In this document: positions 8,530 through 14,666 of the stretch, piece by piece | Numbering within the stretch: the first letter of the stretch is position 1 | Layout of the letters: each line of letters begins with the position of its first letter | From: Bacillota bacterium | Lineage (GTDB): Bacteria; Bacillota; Clostridia; Acetivibrionales; DTU013 | Direction: 5' to 3' | Assembly (NCBI GenBank): GCA_023415815.1 | Contig: JAEZJL010000450.1 | Location: forward strand, 1-14,914 | DNA length: 14,914 bases | The notes under the pieces: model-generated | Database searches by the model: none | Seen by the model: the letters and a program-made list of their open reading frames with translations, nothing else | What the model was told of the DNA's origin: nothing | Position numbers and translations under genes: made by a program

Positions 8530-8662
8530 ATTTTTTTATCCAAGGAGTTTGCCGGGGCGTTGGCTGTACAAAAGGCGAGGGGCTCGACGTTCCTTTGATT
8601 AAAGCAGCTTATTATCACCGAAATGTACGATAATTTACGCTGCTGACAGGGAGGTATTTAAA

Positions 8663-9286
8663 ATGTCGCCAAAGGTGAAGGATTTTTATAAGGAGCAAAA
8701 AAAGCAAAGAATTCTCGACGCTGCAAAGAAGGTATTTATTAAAAACGGCTATGAATCGGTTACGATGAAGGATATCATCGACGAATCGGGGCTTAGCAGA
8801 GGAGGCGTGTACCTGTATTTCTCCAGTACCGAGCAGATATTCCTTTCGCTTCTGGAATCCTCCGACAACAGCTTCTTTTCATTAATAAACCGGCTTGACG
8901 GCGACAACGGCGCCGCGTGGAAGACAGTGATCCGATTAATAGAAGCCGTGAAGGATCAGATGCTTTCGATCAATGAAGGATTGGCCCCCGCTATATATGA
9001 GTATTTTTTATCGGTAAAAAGGAATGAGCAGGTAAAGCCCCTTCTGGCGGAGCGTTTTTGCCGGGCTGAGCACAGCCTGAACGCCCTTCTTGAAAAAGGA
9101 GTGCAAAACGGAGAATTCCGCCCGAAGCTCCCCTTGAGCGAAATATCGAAATTCCTCCTGCTTTTTATGGACGGGGTCGCTGTAAATATGATTCACCTGA
9201 GGGGCGAGAGTATTGATATAAACTACCAAACGGCTCAACTGCTCCTCTACCTGGAATATGCCCTGGAAATTGAAAGCAGTAAATAA
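8663..9286 (+). CDS. TetR/AcrR-family transcriptional regulator
   Basis: A 207-residue one-domain-plus-ligand-domain repressor of the TetR family. The N-terminal DNA-binding helices are typical: KQRILDAAKKVFIKNGYESVTM leads into the helix-turn-helix DIIDESGLSRGGVYLYFSS (about residues 37-55). The remainder is helical and variable, as expected for the effector-binding and dimerisation part. RBS AGGGAGG at 8648-8654 is eight bases before the ATG. Two matching palindromes in its own promoter suggest autorepression, with co-regulation of the alpha/beta hydrolase that begins 53 bases after its stop. The effector is unknown. Sequence 8538-8647 between the operators and the RBS holds no recognisable gene. 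Confidence 0.9.
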   Translation: MSPKVKDFYKEQKKQRILDAAKKVFIKNGYESVTMKDIIDESGLSRGGVYLYFSSTEQIFLSLLESSDNSFFSLINRLDGDNGAAWKTVIRLIEAVKDQMLSINEGLAPAIYEYFLSVKRNEQVKPLLAERFCRAEHSLNALLEKGVQNGEFRPKLPLSEISKFLLLFMDGVAVNMIHLRGESIDINYQTAQLLLYLEYALEIESSK

Positions 9287-9339
9287 GCGTATGGATTGAA
9301 AAACTGTTTGTTTTACCAGTCGTGTGGGAGTGTTGAAGC

Positions 9340-10380
9340 TTGAAAAATAATAAAAGGTCCCTATTCCGTTTCCTATGCATCGTTTCCGGCTCGTTCGTAT
9401 TCACAGGCTTCAGCCTGTCCTATGCCTCCTTTACGATATACAGCCTGGACAATTTGCTGAAAGCGGCCTTTGTGATTATCTCGGCCGTGTTCCTGATGCT
9501 TTTTGCAGCCATGGCGTATAAATCTGCCGGAAGACATTCTAATAAATTGTTGAAAATCAGAAGCATCATGATTTATACCGTTGCGGCGGCAGCCGCAGGC
9601 TGGCTGCTGATGGCCGGAGGCGTATGGCTTTTAAGGTATGAGGTCTTATACACAAATAGTCCCTTAAAGCAGGAGTCTTTTATCCGGGTGCGTCAGGAAG
9701 ATGATTTTGAAAAAATCAGTATTACCGTCCAGGAAGACGTAACTCTCCGGGGCTTTCTGTTCAAACCGCAGCACGGAGGCGTTACGCCGCTCGCGATATA
9801 CTTTGGCGGCAGAGGCGAAGAAGCCTCGGGCATTATTGGCTATGCGCCAAAAATCAACGGCTGCTCCATGGCATTTATCAATTACAGAAGCTGCGGCCTC
9901 AGCGAGGGCAGGCAGAATGAAAAGAATCTTTTGTCGGATGCAGCCGCAGTATATGACTACTTTGCAAACAGAGACGACATAGATAAAAACAATATATTTT
10001 TAATAGCTCACAGCCTCGGCACCGGAATCGCCATACAGCTTGCATCCGAAAGAGATGTGAAGGGAATCGTGCTGTCCGCCGCTTACGATTTATATACCTC
10101 GGGGGTCATCCAGGACAAATTCCCGCTGATACCCGTCGGACTTCTGCTTCCCGACGAGTTTGACTCTCTGGCCGCTGCGCCGGGGTTGAAGCTACCCGCG
10201 CTCTTTCTCCTGGCCGAAGAGGACAAAACCATTTCTCACAAACGTACCCTTGAGCTTTTCGGCAGGTGGGGAGGAAAAGCCGAAAAAGTTATAATTGCAG
10301 GCACGCATCATGAAAACATAACAGCCAATGATTCAACATGGAAGTACATCAACAGCTTCCTGCACGAAATAATCGACTGA
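9340..10380 (+). CDS. Membrane-anchored alpha/beta hydrolase
   Basis: A 346-residue protein with three predicted membrane helices (about residues 9-29, 39-60 and 76-98) followed by an alpha/beta hydrolase domain. The catalytic triad is visible: nucleophile Ser225 in LIAHSLGTG, Asp295 in LAEEDKTI, and His323 or His324 in GTHHEN; FGGRGE near 155-160 may supply the oxyanion hole. Basic residues at the N terminus (KNNKR) and between helices 2 and 3 (KSAGRHSNKLLKIR) would be cytoplasmic, which puts the hydrolase domain outside the membrane; this is inference. The start is TTG, with GGGAG at 9326-9330 nine bases upstream. It follows the tetR gene on what is probably one transcript and is closed by a terminator at 10449. 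The substrate (ester, lipid or peptide) is not evident. Confidence 0.83.
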   Translation: MKNNKRSLFRFLCIVSGSFVFTGFSLSYASFTIYSLDNLLKAAFVIISAVFLMLFAAMAYKSAGRHSNKLLKIRSIMIYTVAAAAAGWLLMAGGVWLLRYEVLYTNSPLKQESFIRVRQEDDFEKISITVQEDVTLRGFLFKPQHGGVTPLAIYFGGRGEEASGIIGYAPKINGCSMAFINYRSCGLSEGRQNEKNLLSDAAAVYDYFANRDDIDKNNIFLIAHSLGTGIAIQLASERDVKGIVLSAAYDLYTSGVIQDKFPLIPVGLLLPDEFDSLAAAPGLKLPALFLLAEEDKTISHKRTLELFGRWGGKAEKVIIAGTHHENITANDSTWKYINSFLHEIID

Positions 10381-10411
10381 GCCCGGGTGCGGAATGTCTC
10401 CTGTATAAAGC

Positions 10412-10423
10412 CCCATCGATGGG
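10412..10423. repeat. Perfect 12-base palindrome
   Basis: CCCATCGATGGG lies 31 bases after the hydrolase stop codon with no spacer and no T-run. It is too compact for a terminator hairpin. It could be a protein-binding site, or chance. Confidence 0.3.
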
Positions 10424-10448
10424 TTAATTGATCATTATTCAACTTGCC

Positions 10449-10492
10449 AAAAATAAACAACCCCATTATAGGAAAAAGGGTTGCTTATTTTT
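10449..10492. terminator. Strong, probably bidirectional intrinsic terminator
   Basis: AAAATAAACAACCC (10450-10463) pairs with GGGTTGCTTATTTT (10478-10491) with a single A-C mismatch, and an outer A-T pair extends it. The loop has 14 bases. T-rich on the right and A-rich on the left, it can work in both directions. It separates the tetR-hydrolase operon from the AT-rich block. Confidence 0.8.
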
Positions 10493-10500
10493 GTAGGTAC
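10490..10500 (+). repeat. Direct repeat TTTGTAGGTAC, copy 1
   Basis: This 11-base word overlaps the last bases of the terminator. The identical word recurs 117 bases downstream at the -35 of the next operon. See the finding on this pair. Confidence 0.4.
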
Positions 10501-10606
10501 TGAATTTTAATAATCTTAACTATGTTTCAATCCACAGATTGTACTCTGACATATAAAGTATATCATAAACTTAATAGTAAAGATAATTAAATATATTTCC
10601 CAGATA

Positions 10607-10617
10607 TTTGTAGGTAC
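10607..10617 (+). repeat. Direct repeat TTTGTAGGTAC, copy 2, over the -35 region
   Basis: The second copy covers the putative -35 of the companion/sigma operon. With the next base it contains TGTA-GG-TACA, a small inverted repeat, so it could be a regulator site. The AT-rich stretch between the copies (10501-10606) has no gene that I can support. Confidence 0.4.
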
Positions 10618-10636
10618 ATATGAAATAGATTATAAT
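10608..10636 (+). promoter_or_regulatory. Promoter of the companion/sigma-factor operon
   Basis: A perfect TATAAT (10631-10636) lies 17 bases after TTGTAG (10608-10613). The -35 is weak for the housekeeping sigma factor, which leaves room for activation or for recognition by the sigma factor encoded in this operon. Confidence 0.55.
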
Positions 10637-10677
10637 TTAAGCATCAAATCAATATCGTAAAAAAAGGAGAATAGTAT

Positions 10678-11097
10678 ATGGAATTCGAATGGTTTTCTCC
10701 ACCCCCTCGTAAACCTGAACTTGCTATTACAATTCCTAATGACAAATGCTTCAATTTAAATCAAAATTTGTTTCGGCAAATGCCTAAACAGATAGCTGTA
10801 GGTATTAGTGCAGATGGTAAAACTATTTGCCTTAAGGAAAATCCAGGGACGGGCCTTCAAATTCCTAAAAGCGGAACAATCAATAGTTATCACTTAGTTG
10901 CATTTATTAAAAAGCGAGGTATAAAATTACCTGCCCGGTATAAAGTAGAACAAAAAGAAGATCATTGGCTAGCAACATTAAATTCACCAGTCTTACCTAC
11001 TCCCCCTAAAAATACGCCAAAGAGCCCCAGAAAAAGGGGTCTTAGAACTATGATGAATGAAGATAACAATAAAGCAAAAGCAGAAAAATCGTTATGA
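10678..11097 (+). CDS. Unrecognised 139-residue protein paired with a sigma factor
   Basis: I do not recognise this family. The protein has a probable folded core from about residue 13 to 102 and a Pro/Lys/Arg-rich tail (103-139) that is likely disordered and could bind nucleic acid. The core shows short alternating strands and turns (ELAITIPNDKCFNLNQNLF, IAVGISADGKTICLKEN, LQIPKSGTINSYHLVAFIKK, IKLPARYKVE, HWLATL), faintly recalling small beta-rich DNA-binding folds such as AbrB, but no signature motif is present. There is no signal peptide or membrane segment. AAGGAGA at 10664-10670 gives a strong RBS. The sigma factor starts 30 bases after its stop, so co-expression is very likely; a role as partner, co-regulator or antagonist of that factor is inference only. 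Confidence 0.75.
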   Translation: MEFEWFSPPPRKPELAITIPNDKCFNLNQNLFRQMPKQIAVGISADGKTICLKENPGTGLQIPKSGTINSYHLVAFIKKRGIKLPARYKVEQKEDHWLATLNSPVLPTPPKNTPKSPRKRGLRTMMNEDNNKAKAEKSL

Positions 11098-11127
11098 AAA
11101 CTATAACAAAAAGAAAGGAGAACTGTA

Positions 11128-11682
11128 GTGGCTAGAATCACTGAAGAGGATGTTATCGCCTTTTATTGGCCTCTCATCTTGCAGGAATGTAAAAATTCTT
11201 ATAAAGGACTGGAACTGGAAGATCGTATTTCTGTGGGAGCAGCAGCGCTGCTTCAGGCCGTTCGTACTTACAAAATAAGTTATGGAAGTTTTAAAGATTA
11301 TGGTCTTATGCAAATGCGGAGAATTATGAAAGAGCAAAACACAAAAGCCTGGGCCGGGAAGAAAATTGACTCAATGCTTTCCTTAAATACTCCATTAATA
11401 AACAAAACGGGAAACAAAAATTATACTTTTGCTGAATGTATAAACCTGGATAATATAGACTATACCAAACTGGACGTTAAACATTTTATTTACAGCTTGC
11501 CTGCAAAAGAAAAGAGTATTGTATTGATGCGCTGGTACGGATTAAGTCTTAAAAGTATTTCCAATAAGCTTAAAATTTCTACATATAATCTTAATCGCAT
11601 TCTAACTAGTATTGGAGTTAAATTAACAACGTATTATGAGAATGATTCTTATTTTTGCCAGAAGCAATCATCGGAAGATTAG
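11128..11682 (+). CDS. Small sigma-70-family RNA polymerase sigma factor
   Basis: A 184-residue sigma factor with region 2 and region 4 only. Region 2 is seen as LEDRISVGAAALLQAVRTY and YGSFKDYGLMQMRRIMKEQN (about 29-71), matching the core-binding and -10-recognition helices. A linker with LSLNTPLINKTGNKNYTFAECI (about 84-105) resembles the start of region 3 in larger sigmas. Region 4 runs from about 118 to 166, with LPAKEKSIVLMRWYGLS and the helix-turn-helix LKSISNKLKISTYNLNRIL for -35 contact. The start is GTG, seven bases after AAAGGAG (11114-11120). It follows the unrecognised gene in an AT-rich block. Its length resembles the clostridial TcdR/BotR group, but sequence alone does not place it there. 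Regulon unknown; autoregulation through TTTGTAGGTAC is possible. Confidence 0.85.
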   Translation: MARITEEDVIAFYWPLILQECKNSYKGLELEDRISVGAAALLQAVRTYKISYGSFKDYGLMQMRRIMKEQNTKAWAGKKIDSMLSLNTPLINKTGNKNYTFAECINLDNIDYTKLDVKHFIYSLPAKEKSIVLMRWYGLSLKSISNKLKISTYNLNRILTSIGVKLTTYYENDSYFCQKQSSED

Positions 11683-11694
11683 GGTATTCTTCCG
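11672..11694. repeat. Hairpin overlapping the sigma-factor stop codon
   Basis: CGGAAGA (11672-11678) and TCTTCCG (11688-11694) are perfect seven-base arms around nine bases that include the TAG stop. There is no T-run after it, so it is a weak terminator candidate or an RNA-stability element. Confidence 0.35.
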
Positions 11695-11735
11695 GCAAGC
11701 CTTGATGCCTCCTTTATGCGGGTTTGGATTTCCAT

Positions 11736-11764
11736 TTGTTACAAGTCCTCTTTTGTGTTATAAT
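11736..11764 (+). promoter_or_regulatory. Promoter of the toxin-antitoxin pair
   Basis: TTGTTA (11736-11741), 17 bases, and a perfect TATAAT (11759-11764). It lies 46 bases before the antitoxin start, giving the pair a transcript of its own. Confidence 0.7.
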
Positions 11765-11809
11765 AAATTTATAAATATCTATTGTGAATTGAGAAAGGAT
11801 GGATTTAAT

Positions 11810-12040
11810 TTGGTTGATATACAAATTCGTGAAAATATTGTAAATAACCTTGATAAATTACCAATAGACCTCCAGAAAAAGGTGCAAGATTTTGTCAATG
11901 CCTTAGTAATCACTCTACCGAAAGGTGTCCCAGGAAAATCTTTACTGGATTTTACAGGTAAGCTTGATAAAAAAGACGCAGATGAGATTATAGAAATAAT
12001 TGAAAACGGCTGCGAAAGAGTAGATTTAAATGAGTGGTAA
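11810..12040 (+). CDS. Antitoxin of a VapBC-like pair (DUF2281-type)
   Basis: A 76-residue acidic protein directly upstream of a PIN-domain toxin remnant. The first half (IRENIVNNLDKLPIDLQKKVQDFVNAL) is helical and resembles DUF2281-like antitoxins, where a helix with LP-x-x-LQ-x-x-V-x-x-F is common; the second half (DFTGKLDKKDADEIIEIIENGCERVDLNEW) is the likely toxin-binding arm, ending in the DxNEW-type tail seen in such antitoxins. The start is TTG at 11810, seven bases after AAAGGATGG (11794-11802); a longer reading from 11636 overlaps the sigma gene and lacks an RBS. The toxin ATG at 12030 overlaps its 3' end by 11 bases. The antitoxin frame is intact although the toxin is broken. Confidence 0.75.
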   Translation: MVDIQIRENIVNNLDKLPIDLQKKVQDFVNALVITLPKGVPGKSLLDFTGKLDKKDADEIIEIIENGCERVDLNEW

Positions 12041-12417
12041 AATATTGCTTGATACAAATATAGTAATTTTATTTTTTTCCGGAGATGAGATAGTTAAGAG
12101 ATATATTGCAGAAGCCGATGAAGTATTTTTACCTAGCACAGTTGTCGGAGAGCTGTATTTTGGGCATTTAATTCTTCTAAAAAGAAGATAATGCCTTGCG
12201 TGTAGATGAGCTTTTAACTAAAGCTACTGTGCTAAGCAGCGACGCCATGACTTCCAAAGAATATGGAAAAATAAAAAGCGATTTGCGTAAAAAGGGCAAA
12301 CCCATACCTGAAAACGATATTTGGATAGCAGCAGTTGCGATACAATATGATCTCAAGCTGATAACGAAGGACTCTCATTTTGAATATATTGATGATCTGG
12401 ACATAGGATTATTATGA
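12030..12417 (+). pseudogene. PIN-domain toxin (VapC-like), frameshifted
   Basis: The N-terminal part (12030-12191) reads as a PIN-domain start: KILLDTNIVILFFSGDE with Asp8, and LPSTVVGELYFG with Glu41, then runs out of frame to a stop. The C-terminal part resumes in another frame, RVDELLTKATVLSSDAMTSK onward to 12417, with PENDIWIAAVAIQYDL and LITKDSHFEYI, which hold the remaining acidic residues. Family members normally read ELYFGAxxS and a KxxEN segment across the gap. Restoring one G in the GGG run at 12162-12164 and one A in the AAAAA run at 12179-12183 would rejoin the frames as GAFNSSKKEDNALRV. Intact homologues are Mg-dependent RNases. As written, the toxin cannot be made full length. 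Either true decay or two base-calling errors in homopolymers could explain it. Confidence 0.85.
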
Positions 12418-12554
12418 AATAGAAATATATATTCCAAACAAAATGCCTGCCTTGATATCCTTTTCTCAGCGAATCAGCTTTCTTCAGTTACAAATTCAGT
12501 TTTTTACCATGTTTTAATTATAAGTGTCATATCCGTCACAAAAAAGGATATCAT

Positions 12555-12784
12555 ATGGATAATATGGGATTTATCGGTTTCGGAAGCATGGGAAGCATGC
12601 TTGTAAAAGGATTTATAAAATCGGGACTGGCAAGCCAGACACAGATCGTTGTGACAAGGAAGGAAAAAAGCAGGCTGGCTGAGATAAAAGACGTATGGCC
12701 GGGGATAGGCATTGCGCAAGAGGTTACCGAAGTCGTAAAGATGCAAGGCATATATTTTTAATTTATCAGACTCTCTTGCCTTAA
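12555..12784 (+). pseudogene. Remnant of a ProC/ComER-like pyrroline-5-carboxylate reductase
   Basis: The first 63 or so residues are a typical N-terminal NAD(P)-binding Rossmann segment of the ProC/ComER family: MGFIGFGSMGSMLVKGFIKSG with the GxGxMG motif, then QIVVTRKEKSRLAEI. The open frame stops at 12761 after 68 residues, against about 270 in intact enzymes. Adding one A to the AAA run at 12737-12739 would continue it as VVKDARHIFLIYQT, which still looks like the family, before homology is lost near 12770. A usable AAGGA precedes the ATG. The rest of the gene is absent; a long hairpin at 12779-12815 lies where it should continue. Base composition is closer to the GC-richer flanks than to the AT-rich block. 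Confidence 0.78.
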
Positions 12785-12815
12785 ACAGCGTATACAAATT
12801 ATACCCTGTTTAAGG
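12779..12815. repeat. Long imperfect inverted repeat at the end of the proC remnant
   Basis: CCTTAAACAG (12779-12788) and CTGTTTAAGG (12806-12815) are perfect ten-base arms. Inside, GTATA (12790-12794) pairs with TATAC (12800-12804) after one C-C mismatch, leaving a five-base loop. No T-run follows, so it is not a usual terminator. It may be a small palindromic repeat element. Confidence 0.6.
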
Positions 12816-12861
12816 AATAATCCCCTGTCCGGATGGACTCTCCGACATATATCTTAATGCC

Positions 12862-12890
12862 TTTAAATAAATATGGCAATGTGATATTAT
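12862..12890 (+). promoter_or_regulatory. Promoter of the GNAT-AI-2E operon
   Basis: TTTAAA (12862-12867), 17 bases, TATTAT (12885-12890). It lies about 30 bases before the acetyltransferase start codon. Confidence 0.55.
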
Positions 12891-12920
12891 TTTTTTATCG
12901 ATAACTCAGGAGGTACATCA

Positions 12921-13367
12921 ATGACTGTAACCGTGAGGAAAGTGAAACCCGAAGAGCTTGATAAGCTGCTCGATCTGTACAGGCATTTAAACCCGGAGGA
13001 TCCTGATATAAAAGGTCAAAAGCATATAAGAGAGATCTGGCAGGAGATTTGCGCCGATCCGTCAACCTATTGCTTCGCCGTCGAAGAGGACGGCCTGCTG
13101 GTATCCTCCTGCACCCTCGCCGTGATAAGGAACCTGACCCGCGGCGGACAGCCTTACGGCCTGATAGAGAACGTCGTGACGCACGCCGCTTACCGTAAGA
13201 AAGGCTACGGAAGCGCCGTGCTTGAAAAAGCCGTGGAAACAGCCAGGTCGAACGGCTGCTATAAGGTAATGCTCATGACGAGCAGAAAGGAAGAAAGCAC
13301 CCTGAATTTTTACGAAAAGGCGGGCTTCAAAAGAGGCCAGAAGACTGCTTTCATCATAAAGTTCTGA
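12921..13367 (+). CDS. GNAT-family N-acetyltransferase
   Basis: A 148-residue acetyltransferase of the GNAT superfamily, expected to move an acetyl group from acetyl-CoA to an amine of a small molecule or protein in the cytoplasm. The acetyl-CoA-binding motif is RKKGYGSAVLEKAVE (about residues 92-106), preceded by the strand LIENVVTHAAY. The motif B region is seen as STLNFYEKAGFKRGQ (about 126-140). N-terminal VRKVKPEELDKLLDLYRHL is the usual first strand and helix. AGGAGG at 12908-12913 lies seven bases before the ATG. The AI-2E-family gene begins 26 bases after its stop, suggesting co-transcription but no obvious functional tie. The substrate is not recognisable. Confidence 0.9.
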   Translation: MTVTVRKVKPEELDKLLDLYRHLNPEDPDIKGQKHIREIWQEICADPSTYCFAVEEDGLLVSSCTLAVIRNLTRGGQPYGLIENVVTHAAYRKKGYGSAVLEKAVETARSNGCYKVMLMTSRKEESTLNFYEKAGFKRGQKTAFIIKF

Positions 13368-13393
13368 TTCGAAATAAAGCGGAGGATTTTTAA

Positions 13394-14464
13394 ATGTGGT
13401 ATAAGCACAAATTTTTCAAATATGCGCTGGGCCTGCTCCTGATACTGGTCAATATATACCTGCTGGGAAGGATCGATTTCTTTCTTGTACCTCTGAGGAA
13501 CGTACTCGGCACAATATTCTTCCCCCTGCTTATTTCAGGCTTGCTTTACTATCTGCTGCGTCCCCTTGTCAATCTCCTCGTCAGGCTGCGTATACCGCGG
13601 TCGCTGTCCATTCTCATATTGTTTGTAGTGCTTCTCGGCCTGTTTGCATTCATAAGCGCCAGCACGGGCTCGATGCTGATAACCCAGGCAACTCAGCTCT
13701 ATAACAACGCTCAGAACTATATCCAAATCGCAACCGAAAAGACCATGGAATTTTTCAACAGCGGCAGTCTCTCCTTCATTCCCGTTGAAGAGTTGCAGCA
13801 GCAGCTCACGGGCTTTCTCGGCAAGCTGGTGCCCATTCTGAGCCAGAGCATCATAAGCGGCATCGCGGCTGTCGCGAATTTCGCAACCGTGCTGGTGATT
13901 GTGCCTTTCATACTGTTCTATTTGCTGAAGGACGACCATCTATTCCATAAATACCTGCTGAACCTGATACCGAAAAAGCACAGGGAAAACGGAGACGACA
14001 TACTGGACGACGTAGACAAAACGCTCTCCCTCTATATCATCGGGCAGGCGATTATGGCGCTGACCGTGGGGACCCTCATGTATATCGGCTACCTCATCCT
14101 CGGCCTCGATTTCGCCCTCATACTGGCGATATTCGCCTTTGTAACAGCCTTCATACCGATACTGGGCGCCTTTATAGGAGTTATCCCCGCCATCCTCGTC
14201 GGACTGACGGTAGACCCGTTTATGGCTCTCAAGGTGCTTATATTGATGATCATCGTCCAGCAGCTTGAGGGGAACCTGCTGTCGCCGCAGATCATGGGCA
14301 AGCGTATGAATATACACCCCCTCACCTTCATCATCATACTCCTGGCCGCCGCGTCCCTGGCAGGCTTCATAGGAATGCTGATAGCTGTTCCCGTCTATGC
14401 GGTTGTCAAAATCGTCGGCAAAAAGATTTACGAAATCTACAAGCTGGACAGGAAAAGCACCTGA
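13394..14464 (+). CDS. AI-2E-family transporter (PerM/YtvI-like membrane protein)
   Basis: A 356-residue polytopic membrane protein of the AI-2E family, whose members act as exporters or sodium/proton-coupled transporters; autoinducer-2 export is documented for only some. It shows N-terminal helices (LGLLLILVNIYLLG; LGTIFFPLLISGLLYYLL followed by RPLVNLLVRLRIPRSL), a hydrophilic amphipathic stretch around 90-140 (YNNAQNYIQIATEKTMEFF), and a C-terminal half with the family hallmarks FIPILGAFIGVIPA (about 253-266) and QQLEGNLLSPQIMGKRMNIH (about 289-308). GGAGG at 13381-13385 is eight bases before the ATG. Length is typical and the gene looks intact. Substrate assignment is not possible here. 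Confidence 0.9.
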   Translation: MWYKHKFFKYALGLLLILVNIYLLGRIDFFLVPLRNVLGTIFFPLLISGLLYYLLRPLVNLLVRLRIPRSLSILILFVVLLGLFAFISASTGSMLITQATQLYNNAQNYIQIATEKTMEFFNSGSLSFIPVEELQQQLTGFLGKLVPILSQSIISGIAAVANFATVLVIVPFILFYLLKDDHLFHKYLLNLIPKKHRENGDDILDDVDKTLSLYIIGQAIMALTVGTLMYIGYLILGLDFALILAIFAFVTAFIPILGAFIGVIPAILVGLTVDPFMALKVLILMIIVQQLEGNLLSPQIMGKRMNIHPLTFIIILLAAASLAGFIGMLIAVPVYAVVKIVGKKIYEIYKLDRKST

Positions 14465-14509
14465 TGCGGGCGGGCGGATTGACCGTCAGGCCGTATTGAT
14501 GTAAAATGT

Positions 14510-14563
14510 AAGGGGATACCTTTCTCCGGCCGGCGAATCAAAGCTCGAGGCATGTCCCCTTTT
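14510..14563 (+). terminator. Possible terminator after the AI-2E gene
   Basis: AAGGGGA (14510-14516) pairs with TCCCCTT (14555-14561), followed by two more T. The 38-base loop contains a CCGGCCGG palindrome that could form an inner hairpin. The T-run is short, so this is tentative. Confidence 0.4.
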
Positions 14564-14615
14564 GACGCCGAAGCCGGTCCGGATGCGCCGGCTAAACTTG
14601 AACAAAGGTATAACC

Positions 14616-14666
14616 GCCTTGGCTTTTAAGCTGATCCGGGCTCACGGAAGAGCAGAAAATCAAGGC
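14616..14666 (+). promoter_or_regulatory. Structured leader candidate upstream of the small basic protein
   Basis: Nested complementary segments make a long stem: GCCTTG (14616-14621) with CAAGGC (14661-14666), TTTT with AAAA, CTG with CAG, and TCCG (14635-14638) with CGGA (14645-14648) around a six-base loop. It ends 32 bases before the ATG at 14699. It matches no riboswitch class I can name; it could be a protein-binding leader or a chance fold. Confidence 0.35.

Larger units (their letters stand above)
8486..8537 (+). terminator. Long inverted repeat with T-run: likely terminator of the glycosidase gene
   Basis: Bases 8486-8506 pair with 8514-8534 over 21 positions, with one G-T pair and one A-C mismatch, around a seven-base loop, and a run of seven T (8531-8537) closes the structure. 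RNA read in from the upstream gene would fold into a terminator-like hairpin. The same DNA carries the promoter and both operators of the next operon, whose transcript starts inside the right arm and cannot form it. Confidence 0.5.

Noticed and set aside
8542..8600. AAGGAG followed by a short TTG-initiated frame, a possible leader peptide before tetR.
   Set aside because: Spacing to the TTG is too long, the frame is only about a dozen codons, and it shows no regulatory hairpin.
10524..10550. GTTTCAATCCAC followed by a further 15 bases, resembling the reverse complement of the 3' end of type I-C CRISPR repeats.
   Set aside because: Only one copy, no second repeat or regular spacer within reach, no stem typical of these repeats, and no cas gene in the window. 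A 12-base match is not enough to call a CRISPR remnant.
11636..11809. N-terminal extension of the antitoxin frame to an ATG at 11636.
   Set aside because: It overlaps the sigma-factor gene, has no RBS, and runs across the promoter at 11736-11764. The TTG at 11810 has a good RBS.
12160..12191. Programmed ribosomal frameshifting in the PIN toxin.
   Set aside because: The A run is one base short of an A AAA AAG slippery heptamer, the G-run site pairs poorly after slippage, and two separate shifts would be needed.
14572..14593. AGCCGG/CCGGCT inverted repeat as a terminator.
   Set aside because: No T-run follows and the arms are short; likely chance in a GC-rich stretch.
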